A DNA stretch of 64,000 bases, from positions 124,001-188,000 of the forward strand of contig JAHLJZ010000006.1 in assembly GCA_025602915.1 (NCBI GenBank). The letters are read 5' to 3'. This stretch comes from Paraphysoderma sedebokerense. Lineage: Eukaryota > Blastocladiomycota > Physodermatomycetes > Physodermatales > Physodermataceae. The translations under genes were made by a program, and so were the position numbers. The notes under the pieces were generated by a model. It saw only the letters and a list, made by a program, of their open reading frames with translations. It had not been told where the DNA came from and did no database searches. This document shows positions 53,565 to 64,000 of the stretch, one piece after another (positions within the stretch are counted from its first letter, which is position 1; each line of letters opens with the position of its first letter).

Positions 53565-54692
53565 AGGGGATCAATTTAATAGAGATAGGCTGAGGTCTGA
53601 TATTACAAAGGATGCTCTGTATTAACATCATAAAATATAATTATTTAATGGTAATAACTGTAGTCGAAACAAGCGTAATAAATCAAAGATGCTCTGTCGA
53701 TGCCAATCATTCTTGCACTAACAAGATCTCTGGGCTTCCGTTGGTGAAGGCTTGCTGGTATCCAGTCATACGAGGCAAAGATAACTCTGTAAGTTCTTAA
53801 TGATTATTAGCTGCCTGAGGTGACATATTCTTGTACATTGATTTCTCCAAGTTGTTGGGAGAGATCCGCATTGCTTCCAAAGAGTTGAACTGACTCTCAT
53901 GCTTATTCTAACTTATTTAATGCCGTATTCAAGTTTAATCTCACAGCAGCTTCCATACACCTTAGATGTAACAAATTGTATCATAACACATGAAATACCC
54001 AAAATAACTATTCGTTGAATTTCCATTCCATTTAAGTCGACATGATCAATGGCGCTAGTCTCGGTGCCAGACTGAAAGCGGTTTGAGACCGCACCTCGTT
54101 ACGCGAGCATGCTAACTGTATACGAGCTGACTTGACCGTCTTAAAAAACACGTGAAGTCACGAGATAAGGGTCTGGCACCGAGACTACAATGGCGCTAAG
54201 GCAATTAATAAATAAGAGCTGCCACGACGAAGGCAATCAATCCACTCTATTTCTCACGGGCAAAGTCAACAGAAATTGTCGTCTCTGGTATAGATCCTTG
54301 CTGATACAATTGAGCAGTTCATCACCCTGATATCATCTGGGTTGAATTATATAGTTCTGATTGGTTTTGATTTCCGTCCGCACGCTGACAACAACCTCGA
54401 AATCATGTAATCGCCGCAGTCATTAAGCCAGCGAGAAGTGATGGATTGTCCATTTAAGTGCTATTCGTGGGTCCGTCCCGTGGTAATCGGTGAACATCCA
54501 TATTTATATGGAGCGACACGGTAAACACCAAAGTAGCACGTTTGAAATCGCCAAAAACAATCACGTTGAAACGCCAGAATTCAAACTGAAAATTAGTGGC
54601 AATTGCAGGTAATAAATCGACTCTTTTTCATGTTTTGACGGTTAGTTGTCTGGCAAGGATAATTCGAGCTGCTAGTAAACACAACACAACAA
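53565..54692. other. Intergenic region between tandem paralogues
   Basis: About 1.1 kb. It contains the 132-bp terminal-inverted-repeat element at 54056-54187 and otherwise nothing recognisable. Lower-similarity remnants of a third paralogue were looked for and not seen. Confidence 0.4.
54047..54196. mobile_element. Small non-autonomous TIR element (MITE-like), 132 bp with 9-bp target duplication
   Basis: The element spans 54056-54187. Its ends are perfect 17-bp inverted repeats: TAGTCTCGGTGCCAGAC (54056-54072) and GTCTGGCACCGAGACTA (54171-54187). It is flanked on both sides by the 9-bp direct repeat CAATGGCGC (54047-54055 and 54188-54196), a target-site duplication. A 9-bp duplication is the size typical of Mutator-like (MULE) transposases. 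It encodes nothing. Inside are two small hairpins: GCGGT/ACCGC (54078-54092) and CTCG/CGAG (54095-54107). Perfect ends and duplications indicate a recent insertion. Confidence 0.85.
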
Positions 54693-55424
54693 ATGCGAGT
54701 GCGATACAGTGTTATTTTATTCATTTCATTCTTTCTTCTCGCGGTCTGCAGGTCGGCCGTTGTTTCCGCTGATGCGAACCCAAGTTCGAGAGTACTCAAA
54801 AAAGGGAATCTTGGAATATTTACTGGGCCAGAATCAGGCATATATTTGGGCTGCGATGCAGAGGAGAAAAAATGCGTTGGTAAGAATTGATTTTTCTGTC
54901 GATGCGGGTTCCAATTAATGCTTGACATTTGACTAACTATTAACTTGTCATTTACAGTCGTTTCAGAAAAGGAAAAGTCAGCGCAATTTATACCGCGGAA
55001 ATCCTTCAAGAGTGGAAAAGATTATTACTACCAATTTCAGTTGAAGATTGATTCTGAAGGCGAAGAAGCCGATGAGGATAAACCTTTGTGTTTGAATAAC
55101 CTTGGGGGATCTTTCGGCCTTGGTGCAGACGGAATGGGAATCATTGATTTGTACGTTTCTTTTCCGCAAATTTTGGTTTACTCGATACAGAGTGTATGTT
55201 AACTATTAATATTTCTTGCACGTTACAGATACCCGTGCACGAAATTTCGATGGTTTGTAGGACGCAATGAAATTTTCGCCATAAAGACATCGCCCAATCG
55301 AGTACAATCTATGAGTGGAAGGTATATGATGTATAATGATGTTGGGAAACCTCTAAAAGCAATTATGACGTCTGATGCGATGCTTGGATGGCAAACGTTA
55401 TGGGGTTTCACTCAAGAATTGTAA
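54693..55424 (+). CDS. Small secreted protein, paralogue 2 of a tandem pair, unknown family
   Basis: Three exons (54693-54879, 54958-55150, 55229-55424) encode 191 residues; exons 2 (193 nt) and 3 (196 nt) match paralogue 1 in length exactly. The signal peptide is MRVRYSVILFISFFLLAVCR with a likely cut near VVSADA. The mature protein has LGIFTGPESGIYLGCDAEEK, EKSAQFIPRKSFKSGKDYYY, DKPLCLNNLGGSFGLGADGM, YPCTKFRWFVGRNEIFAI and AMLGWQTLWGFTQEL. The core is strongly conserved while the signal peptide and the C-terminal third (RYMMYNDVGKPLKAIMTS against FYVLYVGHGRPINAVIMA) diverge, so both copies look functional and under constraint. Family unknown. Confidence 0.88.
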
Positions 55425-55683
55425 TGTAACGACGGTTCGAATACATAACAAACCCAGATAGCAATTTGTAATATATGGAAAAACTGTATCATTGAAAATA
55501 TACATATTAATCATTCGAAACATAATAAGACTTGACCGTTCAATTTGTTCGAGTTAAAGGTGCAATCTCTTCGTAGCAACGAGTCCCAAAATAAAGCGCG
55601 GGCTTGAGGCCAACTCATCCTGCTTTAAACGAATTGTCACTATTTTAAAATTTTGATACATTGCCACACTCCTAATTAAAACT

Positions 55684-56651
<968 letters not shown>

Positions 56652-56912
56652 GTTTTCGCTTGGAAGTTACGCAATTGGCTATTTAATGATGTTATGAAGA
56701 AAAGTAAATTGTATTTAACTGTGTAAAATGTGTATAGAGTCTTCCAGTGAGGTCGCTTAATCATTATCCTGACATTCTTATCATTGAATAAACTAGAGGA
56801 AACCAACGCCTTAAAAAAAACTAACAATTCACCGCCAAGTCCAACGATAGCATCTTCGCATGTATGGGCAACATAAGTTTCCACTTTACTAACAGCTGAA
56901 ACCATCAAGATA

Positions 56913-59900
56913 TTAAACACTGCTAACGATTTCGTCTGCCTTTGTCAAAGCTTCAATCATTTTCTTCACTTCTCTCCTCCTCTGAACAGTAACATCACTT
57001 TCCTTCAACAATTCTTCCAAAACTTCAGTTTTATACAACTCAGCCAAAAGCTCTCTTTGCAAAGATTCTTTGGTTGGAGAGACTAAGTTTAACATGATCG
57101 CTTTGGGAATCATATCCGCAACAGTGCGTTTTACGATAGCGAAATACGAGGATAGAAGTAGTTTGATCACTTCAGTTTCAATAACTTCACGATCGGAAAG
57201 TTTACCTTCCGGTTTCAAAACTGGAGGAGGCTAATAAATTCAGTTAAAGTCAGTCTAAATATCCACAAAGCGCATCTACTAGAATAAGCGAACCTGTTCA
57301 ACGATTCCAACTTTCTTTCCTCCTTTCTTGCCAAAGAATGTACCGAAGAATCCATCATTGTCAGGTGTGCTTGCACTGGCGTATAATCCAGTATTTTGTC
57401 CGCTTATAATTGGATTTTGTGGAGGTGGTTGTTGCTGCTGTTGAGATACAGTACCAGTAGATCCGGAACGATTTTTGAGACCCAAACCCTCAGCTGATAA
57501 TGCCGATGGCTGGTTTCGCTGTTGCGCAAGCCGCTCCTGGACTAATGAAGTGGCCTAAAAGTGGGGTGACAGCACAACGAGAAAGCACATTTGTGAGCAA
57601 ACGTGATGGACCGCATATTGACGATGAAACTGACCTTGTGTCCGGAAATAAAATCAGGATGCGCCGTATTAATGTAACATGCCTCGGCACTATTTCATAT
57701 AAAACGTCCATCAGCTGATAAACAAAACCAATGATATAGTCGATTCAAAATTACGCACTTGATAATGTCCGTGACAAGCTTATTTGTAGGGTTCAGAGAT
57801 TTTTTGAAAAAGTTGATAACAACCGCGTAGAATCTGTCTTTCAGATCAGGAAATCGTTTAAACATCTAAAATGTTTGAAATCAGGTGAACTACTTCAAAT
57901 CCCGGTGAGATTCGCCTGATAAGGTTACCTGCTTCTGAAGTAGCTGAGATAAAATCCGCGTCAATTCGTCATAGATTAATCCTACACATTTCAAACTAGG
58001 CTCTTCCAACCGACGAATTTGTTGCTTGACTAGCACTTCGAACGCTTGAGTTCCAACGAACAACGCTGGTTGCGAACCCTAATGAATAAATGGAAGCGTA
58101 ACAATGTTAGCGTAACTCACACAAATAATTACGACAAAGGAAGCGTACCGAAGAATTATACATGATAGTTCTAATATCTACGTCTTTCACTTGCTCAAAA
58201 GGATCCACAGCTTTCACACCACCACCAAACAATTCATGAAAAACAAAGCTAATTCTAGCACCACCGGATAATTCGAACGAAGACAACTCGGTGGCGGTAC
58301 CGTCGATGATTGTACGGAAATCATTGCAGAACTCGGTAATCACTGAAAGAATGATATTGGCTTGCGAAGACGCGATATCTTCTAAGGGATCCCCGAGTTG
58401 CTGAAGTTCTTGCTGATATTTAAGTAAAGTCGATTGAATCTTGTTTTTGATCTCAGGAAGAGTGCTTTTGATATGATGCATTAGAATCTATTCACAATGT
58501 GGAATGATTGGGTTAATACGTCTCGTCCCTGAAATCAGGTCAAAATGCCTGAAACTTTACCATATTTAATTTACGAGCCAAGAATGGGGTACCGCAGTAT
58601 TGAGCTTTGCTTTTATAGGCAGGATGACCTTCAAAAAAATTTCTCTCCGCGTCTAATGCTTTTTGAATCGATTTTTTATGTTCGATGTCTTTCTGACCTC
58701 TGTTTACCACCGGTACATAACCTTAAACAAAAGGAAGAAAAAAATCCATCAGTACAACGACCAAAAAAGGCAAAGAAACAACTAATAATACCTAGCCTCA
58801 ATGGGATAACCCGTCCTGCCAAAATATCGACAACGTCGGTACCGGGGTCCATCAGATCAACCTTTGTCAACACACCAATTGTCCTTAAGCCATCAGGGTC
58901 AACTTCACGAGCAAGTTTGAGTCCATCGGAATTCGCAAGATCTGTATTCGCAGCGGTAACAGCGAGAATAATTGCGTTCGGTTTCGTAATATACTTCAAA
59001 ATCATATCTTTGATCTGCTTCTCGATATCTTTTGGTTGATCGCCAACGGGTACCTGAAGAGTCTGATGTTAAACTAATTTCCTAGCGTCCAGAGCTCAAA
59101 CGGAATATCGTCATATACCTTAGTTAATCCGGGAAGATCCACCAGGGTAAGAGTTAAAACGTTCGGGGAGAAGACTCGCAAATTAATAGGGTTTGGGGAA
59201 ACTCCTATGAAAATTCGACTTGATAAGTTATGCGTCACGCCTTGACCCAGAGCAATGCAACATACCCGCGTTTTTGCCAGTTTTTTCCTCAGTATCTCTA
59301 ACAATTTCCTGCCTAATCTCGTCGAAATCATAGAATTTCTTATTCGGAATATGCAGAAATTCTCCCCATTCATCTTGTTCTTGCTTGCCATCTTGTTTGT
59401 TCAAAAGGATGAGTCAGATAAAAATTTGACAACAACGAACACGAATGAATAAAACTCTCGACGCATACTTGCTAATCCATCAGATACACCCGGTTTTGGG
59501 GAACTCGGGATCGAATTGCTGGAGGAAGGCCGGTTGATCAGTTGAAGAATCTATAATAATTGTTATTAACTTGTAGCCTAGGGTTTGTCGACAATGTTAA
59601 AACAAACCAATGGACGCCGAGTAACAATCCCTGTTCCTCGAGGAAGGAAGTCGCGGCCAACGATATTTTCAAGCACCGAAGATTTTCCGCTGCTTTGACT
59701 GGGAGAAAGAGAGAATGAAGGAGTTCAATAACATGATCAAGATCATTAGAAGGAATAATTGAGTGGTAAGTTCTTGAAAAGGAAAACCCTCAAGTGAATA
59801 TTAGTCGGCTGCGGGAATAGCGCAGCGTAACCAGTAGACACGACGTTCCCCTGCTTGCTATCCTTCCATATCCAGCGACCAAAGTTTCGAAAACTAACAA

Positions 59901-60029
59901 CACGAGAGCATTCTCAAGATAAAATACCTTCCAATGACAGTAATTTGGGGTAAATCTACAGGATTAGATACGCCTACAGTAGCGAAGGCATCTTGAAGTT
60001 TATTTACGAGTTTAATTAGTTGGGTATCC
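56913..60029 (-). CDS. VPS1: Dynamin-like GTPase Vps1
   Basis: Vps1 drives membrane fission at Golgi, endosomes, vacuoles and peroxisomes. The start at 60029 reads [20 protein letters not shown] then [12 protein letters not shown], joining across an intron to the P-loop [20 protein letters not shown] and [14 protein letters not shown]3 is [14 protein letters not shown] and G4 is [16 protein letters not shown]. The middle domain has [18 protein letters not shown] then [20 protein letters not shown] and [18 protein letters not shown], closer to Vps1 than to Dnm1. A disordered insert with a Gln/Pro run (QQQQQPPPQ) precedes the GED ([20 protein letters not shown] to [15 protein letters not shown]). 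No PH or Pro-rich tail, as expected for fungal Vps1. The catalytic motifs are complete. About ten introns. Confidence 0.95.
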
Positions 60030-60374
60030 ATGAATTGTTTATGGGCGTCAATTGGCCGTCGTCGTGATCAATCTAGTGAAGAGAGTAAATAATATAGTGT
60101 ATGGAAAGGGGAGGGGATATTCGAGGGAGGATGGAACCGAGGGAATGCGGAATGTCGATGGAATTGTTGTTGCCAGAGAGGGGGAAGAAACATTGAACCC
60201 ATGACATGTGATATGCACGTGACTGTATAATAATAATGTCTAAAGCACGTGTTTATCACGTGTGCGGTTCCGTCACGGGATGAGCTGGCAATGTAATTCC
60301 TTACTGTTGGATATGGTGTGGTCCTCGTCCATATTATTGCATGCAATTAGATCCGACGTTGGCCATTCGTCACT
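60030..60374. promoter_or_regulatory. VPS1 / ATG4 divergent promoter with three CACGTG motifs
   Basis: The two starts are only 345 bases apart. CACGTG occurs at 60216-60221, 60246-60251 and 60257-60262, three copies in 47 bases, about 115-160 bases upstream of ATG4. This is the densest cluster in the window and suggests bHLH-type control of both genes; no binding was tested. Confidence 0.55.
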
Positions 60375-62262
60375 ATGGATGAACCCGCTGACAACAATCA
60401 GTCAACTCCTCAGAAACAGGACATACCCTCTCCGCAGTCTCAGTCCCCAGACGATCATTCGCAACCTTCCTCCGATTCAGCCACTGTCCAAGACACTGCA
60501 AAGGCAAATGACAACTCAACTACCAATCCTACTAATAATTCGGCCACAGTCAGTTCAACATTGAACGATATCTGGACGAAAATTACTACTGTCAGCTCCT
60601 CCGTCATGCACTCTATCGACAATCAATTTCACGACGTAATGGATTCCATGCACGCTTTTCAATCCAGGTTTCGCAGTCATGGAGGTACAGAAGAGTACAC
60701 TGGGACGTGGATACTAGGCAAAAAGTACGAAGAGAATCAAATGGAATTTATGAAAAAAGATATAAGGTCGAGGTAAATATTGAATATATTAAATGTCTGT
60801 CGGAGTTTACGGAACAAGGCCATAACCGATTACTGCCCATTGTAGGCCGTGGTTTACCTATCGCCATTCATTTTCGCCGATAAAAGGAACGAACTTTAGT
60901 ACTGATACTGGCTGGGGGTATGTTATTAAAATGATTCTTCGACACTAATTTGGGCCTGCATTCTTCCAGGGATTAACTATACAATACAGATGCATGCTAA
61001 GGTCAGCGCAAACTCTTCTAGCGCAAGCGCTGCTGCTTCAGACTTTTGGACGAGATTGGACGCTGGAGGAGATTACATCGAGTCAATCTATGATCGAGAA
61101 GTACATCAATGTACGACATTTGGCTTAGTGTCCAACTGACTACTCGAAACTCACAATTATTGTCCAACTAGATAATGACGGCATTCCTTGACCATGATGA
61201 TCCTAAATGTCCCTTTTCAATACATCGTATAGCTGGAGCAAGCGCCAGAGTTGACGTTGAAGTTGGGCAATGGGTGTGTTGCTTGCCATGTCATATGTGG
61301 GCGTCCTGCGACCTATTAACTGGAACCTTTTCTTGACCCATAGTTTGGTCCAACAAGTATCGCGCAAGTCCTGAAGTATGGTTCTTACATTGTTGATTTA
61401 TGTGCCAAGAAGACTTCTAATATATTCATTCCTATAATTAAGATCTATTGCGGCGAAACAAGCTATTTTTGGATTACAGATACACGTTGCTCAAGACGCA
61501 GTGGTGTATAATGACCAGCTTTCATCGCTGTTTGAACCGATTGAAAATGGTTTAAATTCAAGACCAGTTTTACTGCTGGTTCCTCTGCGGCTTGGTATTC
61601 AGAAACTGAATCAAATTTACATACCGATGTTGAAGAAGTGTTTCGAACTCAAGTGGTGTGTCGGTATTGCAGGGTAAGTTGATTCCTTTGGCTTTTACTT
61701 CTATTGGTATCTCCGAGTATTGTCAGCTATGTCTAATACGTCTTGTTCAATTAAAAAGCGGCCGACCATCTTCAGCACTTTACTTCCATGGATACTCTAA
61801 TTCGCGTTTATTACATTTGGACCCTCATTACCCGCAACCGACCATTTCGCTCAAGTCGATACCATATTTTAGTACTTCCCCGTCCTCGGACGATCAGAAT
61901 GAAGAGGCTGACGAAATGTTTACATTGGACGACTTTAAAAGTTATATCTGTTCCGATATACGTAGTGTGAATGTCGCTGATATTGATCCGAGTATGGTGA
62001 TTGGATTTTATATTCCAAATGCCGAAGAATGGGACAAGTTTAAAACGAGTTGGAAAGAGGTTTGTAATTCGACCGTGTGAATGGTTTTTCAGTACCAATA
62101 CTAATTTGACTTAATTTTCTACCGTATTGGACGGTTAATCTCATTTACTAGATGTCAGCTTCAATGACGACTTTATTTGACATATTGGAAAAAGCACCAT
62201 CGTTTGATAATGTAGGGGACGATATCATGGATATGGATGATGATGACGAGGACGCCGAATAA
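60375..62262 (+). CDS. ATG4: Autophagy cysteine protease Atg4
   Basis: Atg4 processes Atg8 and later releases it from phosphatidylethanolamine. The N-terminus (MDEPADNNQSTPQKQDIPSP) is disordered. The conserved region begins TGTWILGKKYE, then LWFTYRHSFSPI. The catalytic Cys is in DTGWG-CMLRSAQTLLAQALL, created by splicing (GG plus ATGC). FGPTSIAQVLKSIA, LVPLRLGIQKLNQIYIPMLK and the Asp-His pair in RPSSALYFHGYSNSRLLHLD then PHYPQP follow. SMVIGFYIPNAEEWDKFKTS comes late, and the tail is very acidic (MDMDDDDEDAE). The catalytic triad is complete. About seven introns, some with sizes near 60 nt. Confidence 0.94.
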
Positions 62263-62582
62263 TCACAATGGGTTTATGAAGTCACAAACCGTGTAGTTAC
62301 CGATGAGTAGAATACCTGCTCATATTGACGCCGATAATGACAAACCCATGCGTTGTACATATATTATCATACCAATCTGCTACCTTATAAAATATTATGG
62401 TATAAAAATCTGCATAATTCTGAATCTGTGAAATTGAGAGTTTGCGAATTTCGGTGAACACGAACTCGAAGATGTGCAGAGACACTTGCAAAAGTGAATC
62501 GCGTCGTTCACATAAATCCACAGACACCAACTAAGATCTTACTGATTCTCTCGATCCGATATCGTCTACATGCATTATAAAA
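62263..62582. other. Intergenic region, ATG4 to DRC11
   Basis: 320 bases holding the ATG4 3' flank and the DRC11 promoter. No distinct motif was seen. Confidence 0.35.
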
Positions 62583-64000
62583 ATGTCGAATGCGTATGTC
62601 AAATTAATGTTTTTGATAGCACTGATGGAATTAGAGGACTCACATTCACTCTCAAATTGGACGTTCTCGCCTCAAACTGATCATTCAGCACCTATATCAA
62701 TAATTGGTCTCTTATCACTCAAAAGCTCGAGTCGCAGCTTGAACTTGAAAACATCAAGGATCAAAATTTAACTCCGAAAGATCGTGAGTCTAACGTTAAG
62801 CATACTTTAGTGCTGTATATCCGATATCTGGGAATATATAAACTGGTTGAAGTAAGCATCCTTTTGCGAGAGTAGTATGCGCTTTACTGCCGTGCTATGG
62901 ATGGGATTGAATGTTTTTGTGTGAAGAAAGAGAAGAAAAAACGAAACAGAAACTTAAATGACGAGACCTAATATTGTGAAGCTCAGTTTCGCCGACTTTG
63001 GATTATTATTCTAACACGATCAATATGATAGCTTACTTATGATCAAACTGTTCACCCGCAAAAACGAAGAGTTTTAAGAGAATTGTTACTAGCTGTGATC
63101 GGCCGACTCATTGAAGTCAAACATGTAAGTTCTTATAAATTTAGTATCCTTTTCATCGGTCCTCCACTTGTACTAAACATCACAATCTTAAACCAAAAAG
63201 CGGCTTGTGGAGCTTGATGCATCTGATTTTACAGACCTAGAATCAACATCACTAGATGAAAAATTGACTCCCGATGACCTTGAGATCCCGGTACCGAGAT
63301 TCTGCTCGGAAGAAAGTAAAAGTGTTCAGGAAAAGCGAGAAGAAGAACTGGTTTGATATACTTGTTTCATTGACCGGTTGTCAATGATCGTTCTAATCTT
63401 CATACATTCGGCAGCGAAAATTAAATGCAAAAATGTTCACTGCACCAGCGCCTAAGAATATATTACCGGAACTTTCAGTCGAACAAGCAGCATTGATTAT
63501 CCAGCGACATGAAAGAGGACGACAGGGCAAACTAAGAGCGAAGTACATGCGAGATATCAAATTACAGGAAGAGAATTTAAGTTATGATGTAACAAAAGAT
63601 GAGGCGGAAGTTGCCCTGGCGGTTATCAGAATACAGAAAGTGTAGGTCTCGCATTCGTGATACATCGGTCTCATTGGTCTGTCGAGATTAACTGTATTAC
63701 TCGCTGGACATCCTCGAATTAAATAGATGGCGCGGCTACTTGGCCAGAAGAGAGTACGCTTTAATGCAACGCGAGGAGTTGCAATTTTTGGGTATGCCAG
63801 ATAAATTTGCTGTTGTTCATTTCATATGATTTACTCTGAGAACAATCTCATCTAGGAATGAGTGACCCGCGACGTCGCCAAGTTAACGATGTCTTGACGA
63901 GAGTGGAAGCCAACTTTAAGCGACGCAAAGCTCTGCAACAGCAACACGAGGAAGAGTATCAAGTCGCATTAGGAAGCATCAAAGAAAAGTTTGTTTCTTT
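62583..64000 (+). CDS. DRC11: DRC11/IQCA1-like nexin-dynein regulatory complex protein, N-terminal part (runs off the window)
   Basis: The spliced start MSNATYINNWSLITQKLESQ matches the family opening (animal proteins begin MSNATY). Then come VLYIRYLGIYKLVE, TYDQTVHPQKRRVLRELLLA, VIGRLIEVKHRLVELDASDF, DDLEIPVPRF, an IQ-like helix VEQAALIIQRHERGRQGKLR and a second AVIRIQKVWRGYLARREYAL, then QFLGMSDPRRRQVNDVLTRV. IQ motifs bind calmodulin. The AAA-like domain expected at the C-terminus lies beyond base 64000, so the gene is partial. DRC11 is part of the axonemal nexin-dynein regulatory complex, so it marks a motile flagellum. Introns at about 62594, 62852, 63125, 63355 and 63645 restore the frame. 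Confidence 0.88.

Noticed and set aside
59820-59880. Possible tRNA (GCGGGAATAGCGCAGCGTAACC) inside the VPS1 gene
   Set aside because: It lies in a VPS1 intron, no T-arm consensus or paired acceptor stem is present.

Overview
The window is eukaryotic and looks like a zoosporic (flagellated) fungus, most likely a chytrid. Genes are dense, cut by many short GT...AG introns (mostly 60-100 nt), and read in the standard code. The gene set mixes fungal housekeeping genes (COQ2, NEO1, a CreC/WDR20-type WD protein, TMA46, MET17, VPS1, ATG4) with two cilium genes that Dikarya have lost: a CEP164-type basal-body protein at the left end and a DRC11/IQCA1-type nexin-dynein regulatory protein running off the right end. 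A class C (GABA-B-like) GPCR and LARGE-like two-domain glycosyltransferases also fit an early-diverging fungus. The phylum is an inference; no rRNA or other phylogenetic marker is present.

Layout. 0.5-6.1 kb: CEP164 (-) and COQ2 (+), divergent. 6.2-12.4 kb: Neo1-type P4 flippase (-), then mitochondrial ribosomal protein bS16m (+). 13-21 kb: four minus-strand products in a row counting the flippase: LARGE-like glycosyltransferase copy A, CreC/WDR20 WD protein and Golgi GDPase/apyrase. 21.5-25.3 kb: UPF1 (+). 25.7-33.1 kb: CCA-adding enzyme (-) and a 1399-residue membrane/FN3/coiled-coil protein of unknown role (+). 33.8-38.4 kb: a translation-related group, TMA46/ZC3H15 (-), the eRF1 methyltransferase MTQ2 (+) and the tRNA m7G methyltransferase TRM8 (+). 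39.4-42.9 kb: class C GPCR with a C-terminal PH domain. 43-44.9 kb: MET17 (-). 46-48.7 kb: copy B of the LARGE-like gene, inverted relative to copy A about 30 kb away and broken in its second catalytic domain. 48.8-50.5 kb: ROG1/LPL1-type lipase (-). 50.5-55.5 kb is the accessory stretch: a decayed leucine-rich-repeat gene, two tandem paralogues of a small secreted protein, and a 132-bp terminal-inverted-repeat element with 9-bp target duplications lying between them. 55.7-64 kb: tRNA adenosine deaminase TAD2 (+), VPS1 dynamin (-), ATG4 (+) and partial DRC11 (+).

The genes do not form one pathway. Recurrent themes are tRNA and translation quality (CCA1, TRM8, TAD2, MTQ2, TMA46, UPF1, bS16m) and membrane traffic or glycosylation (NEO1, VPS1, ATG4, GDA1, LARGE-like). 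Several intergenic promoters carry CACGTG motifs. The points most worth a second look are the GPCR-PH fusion, the LARGE-like inverted pair (apparent gene conversion, a broken copy, and a 16-nt microexon encoding the catalytic DxD), the tandem secreted-protein family, and the small TIR element. I saw no rRNA gene, convincing tRNA, CRISPR array, retroelement or virus-derived sequence.
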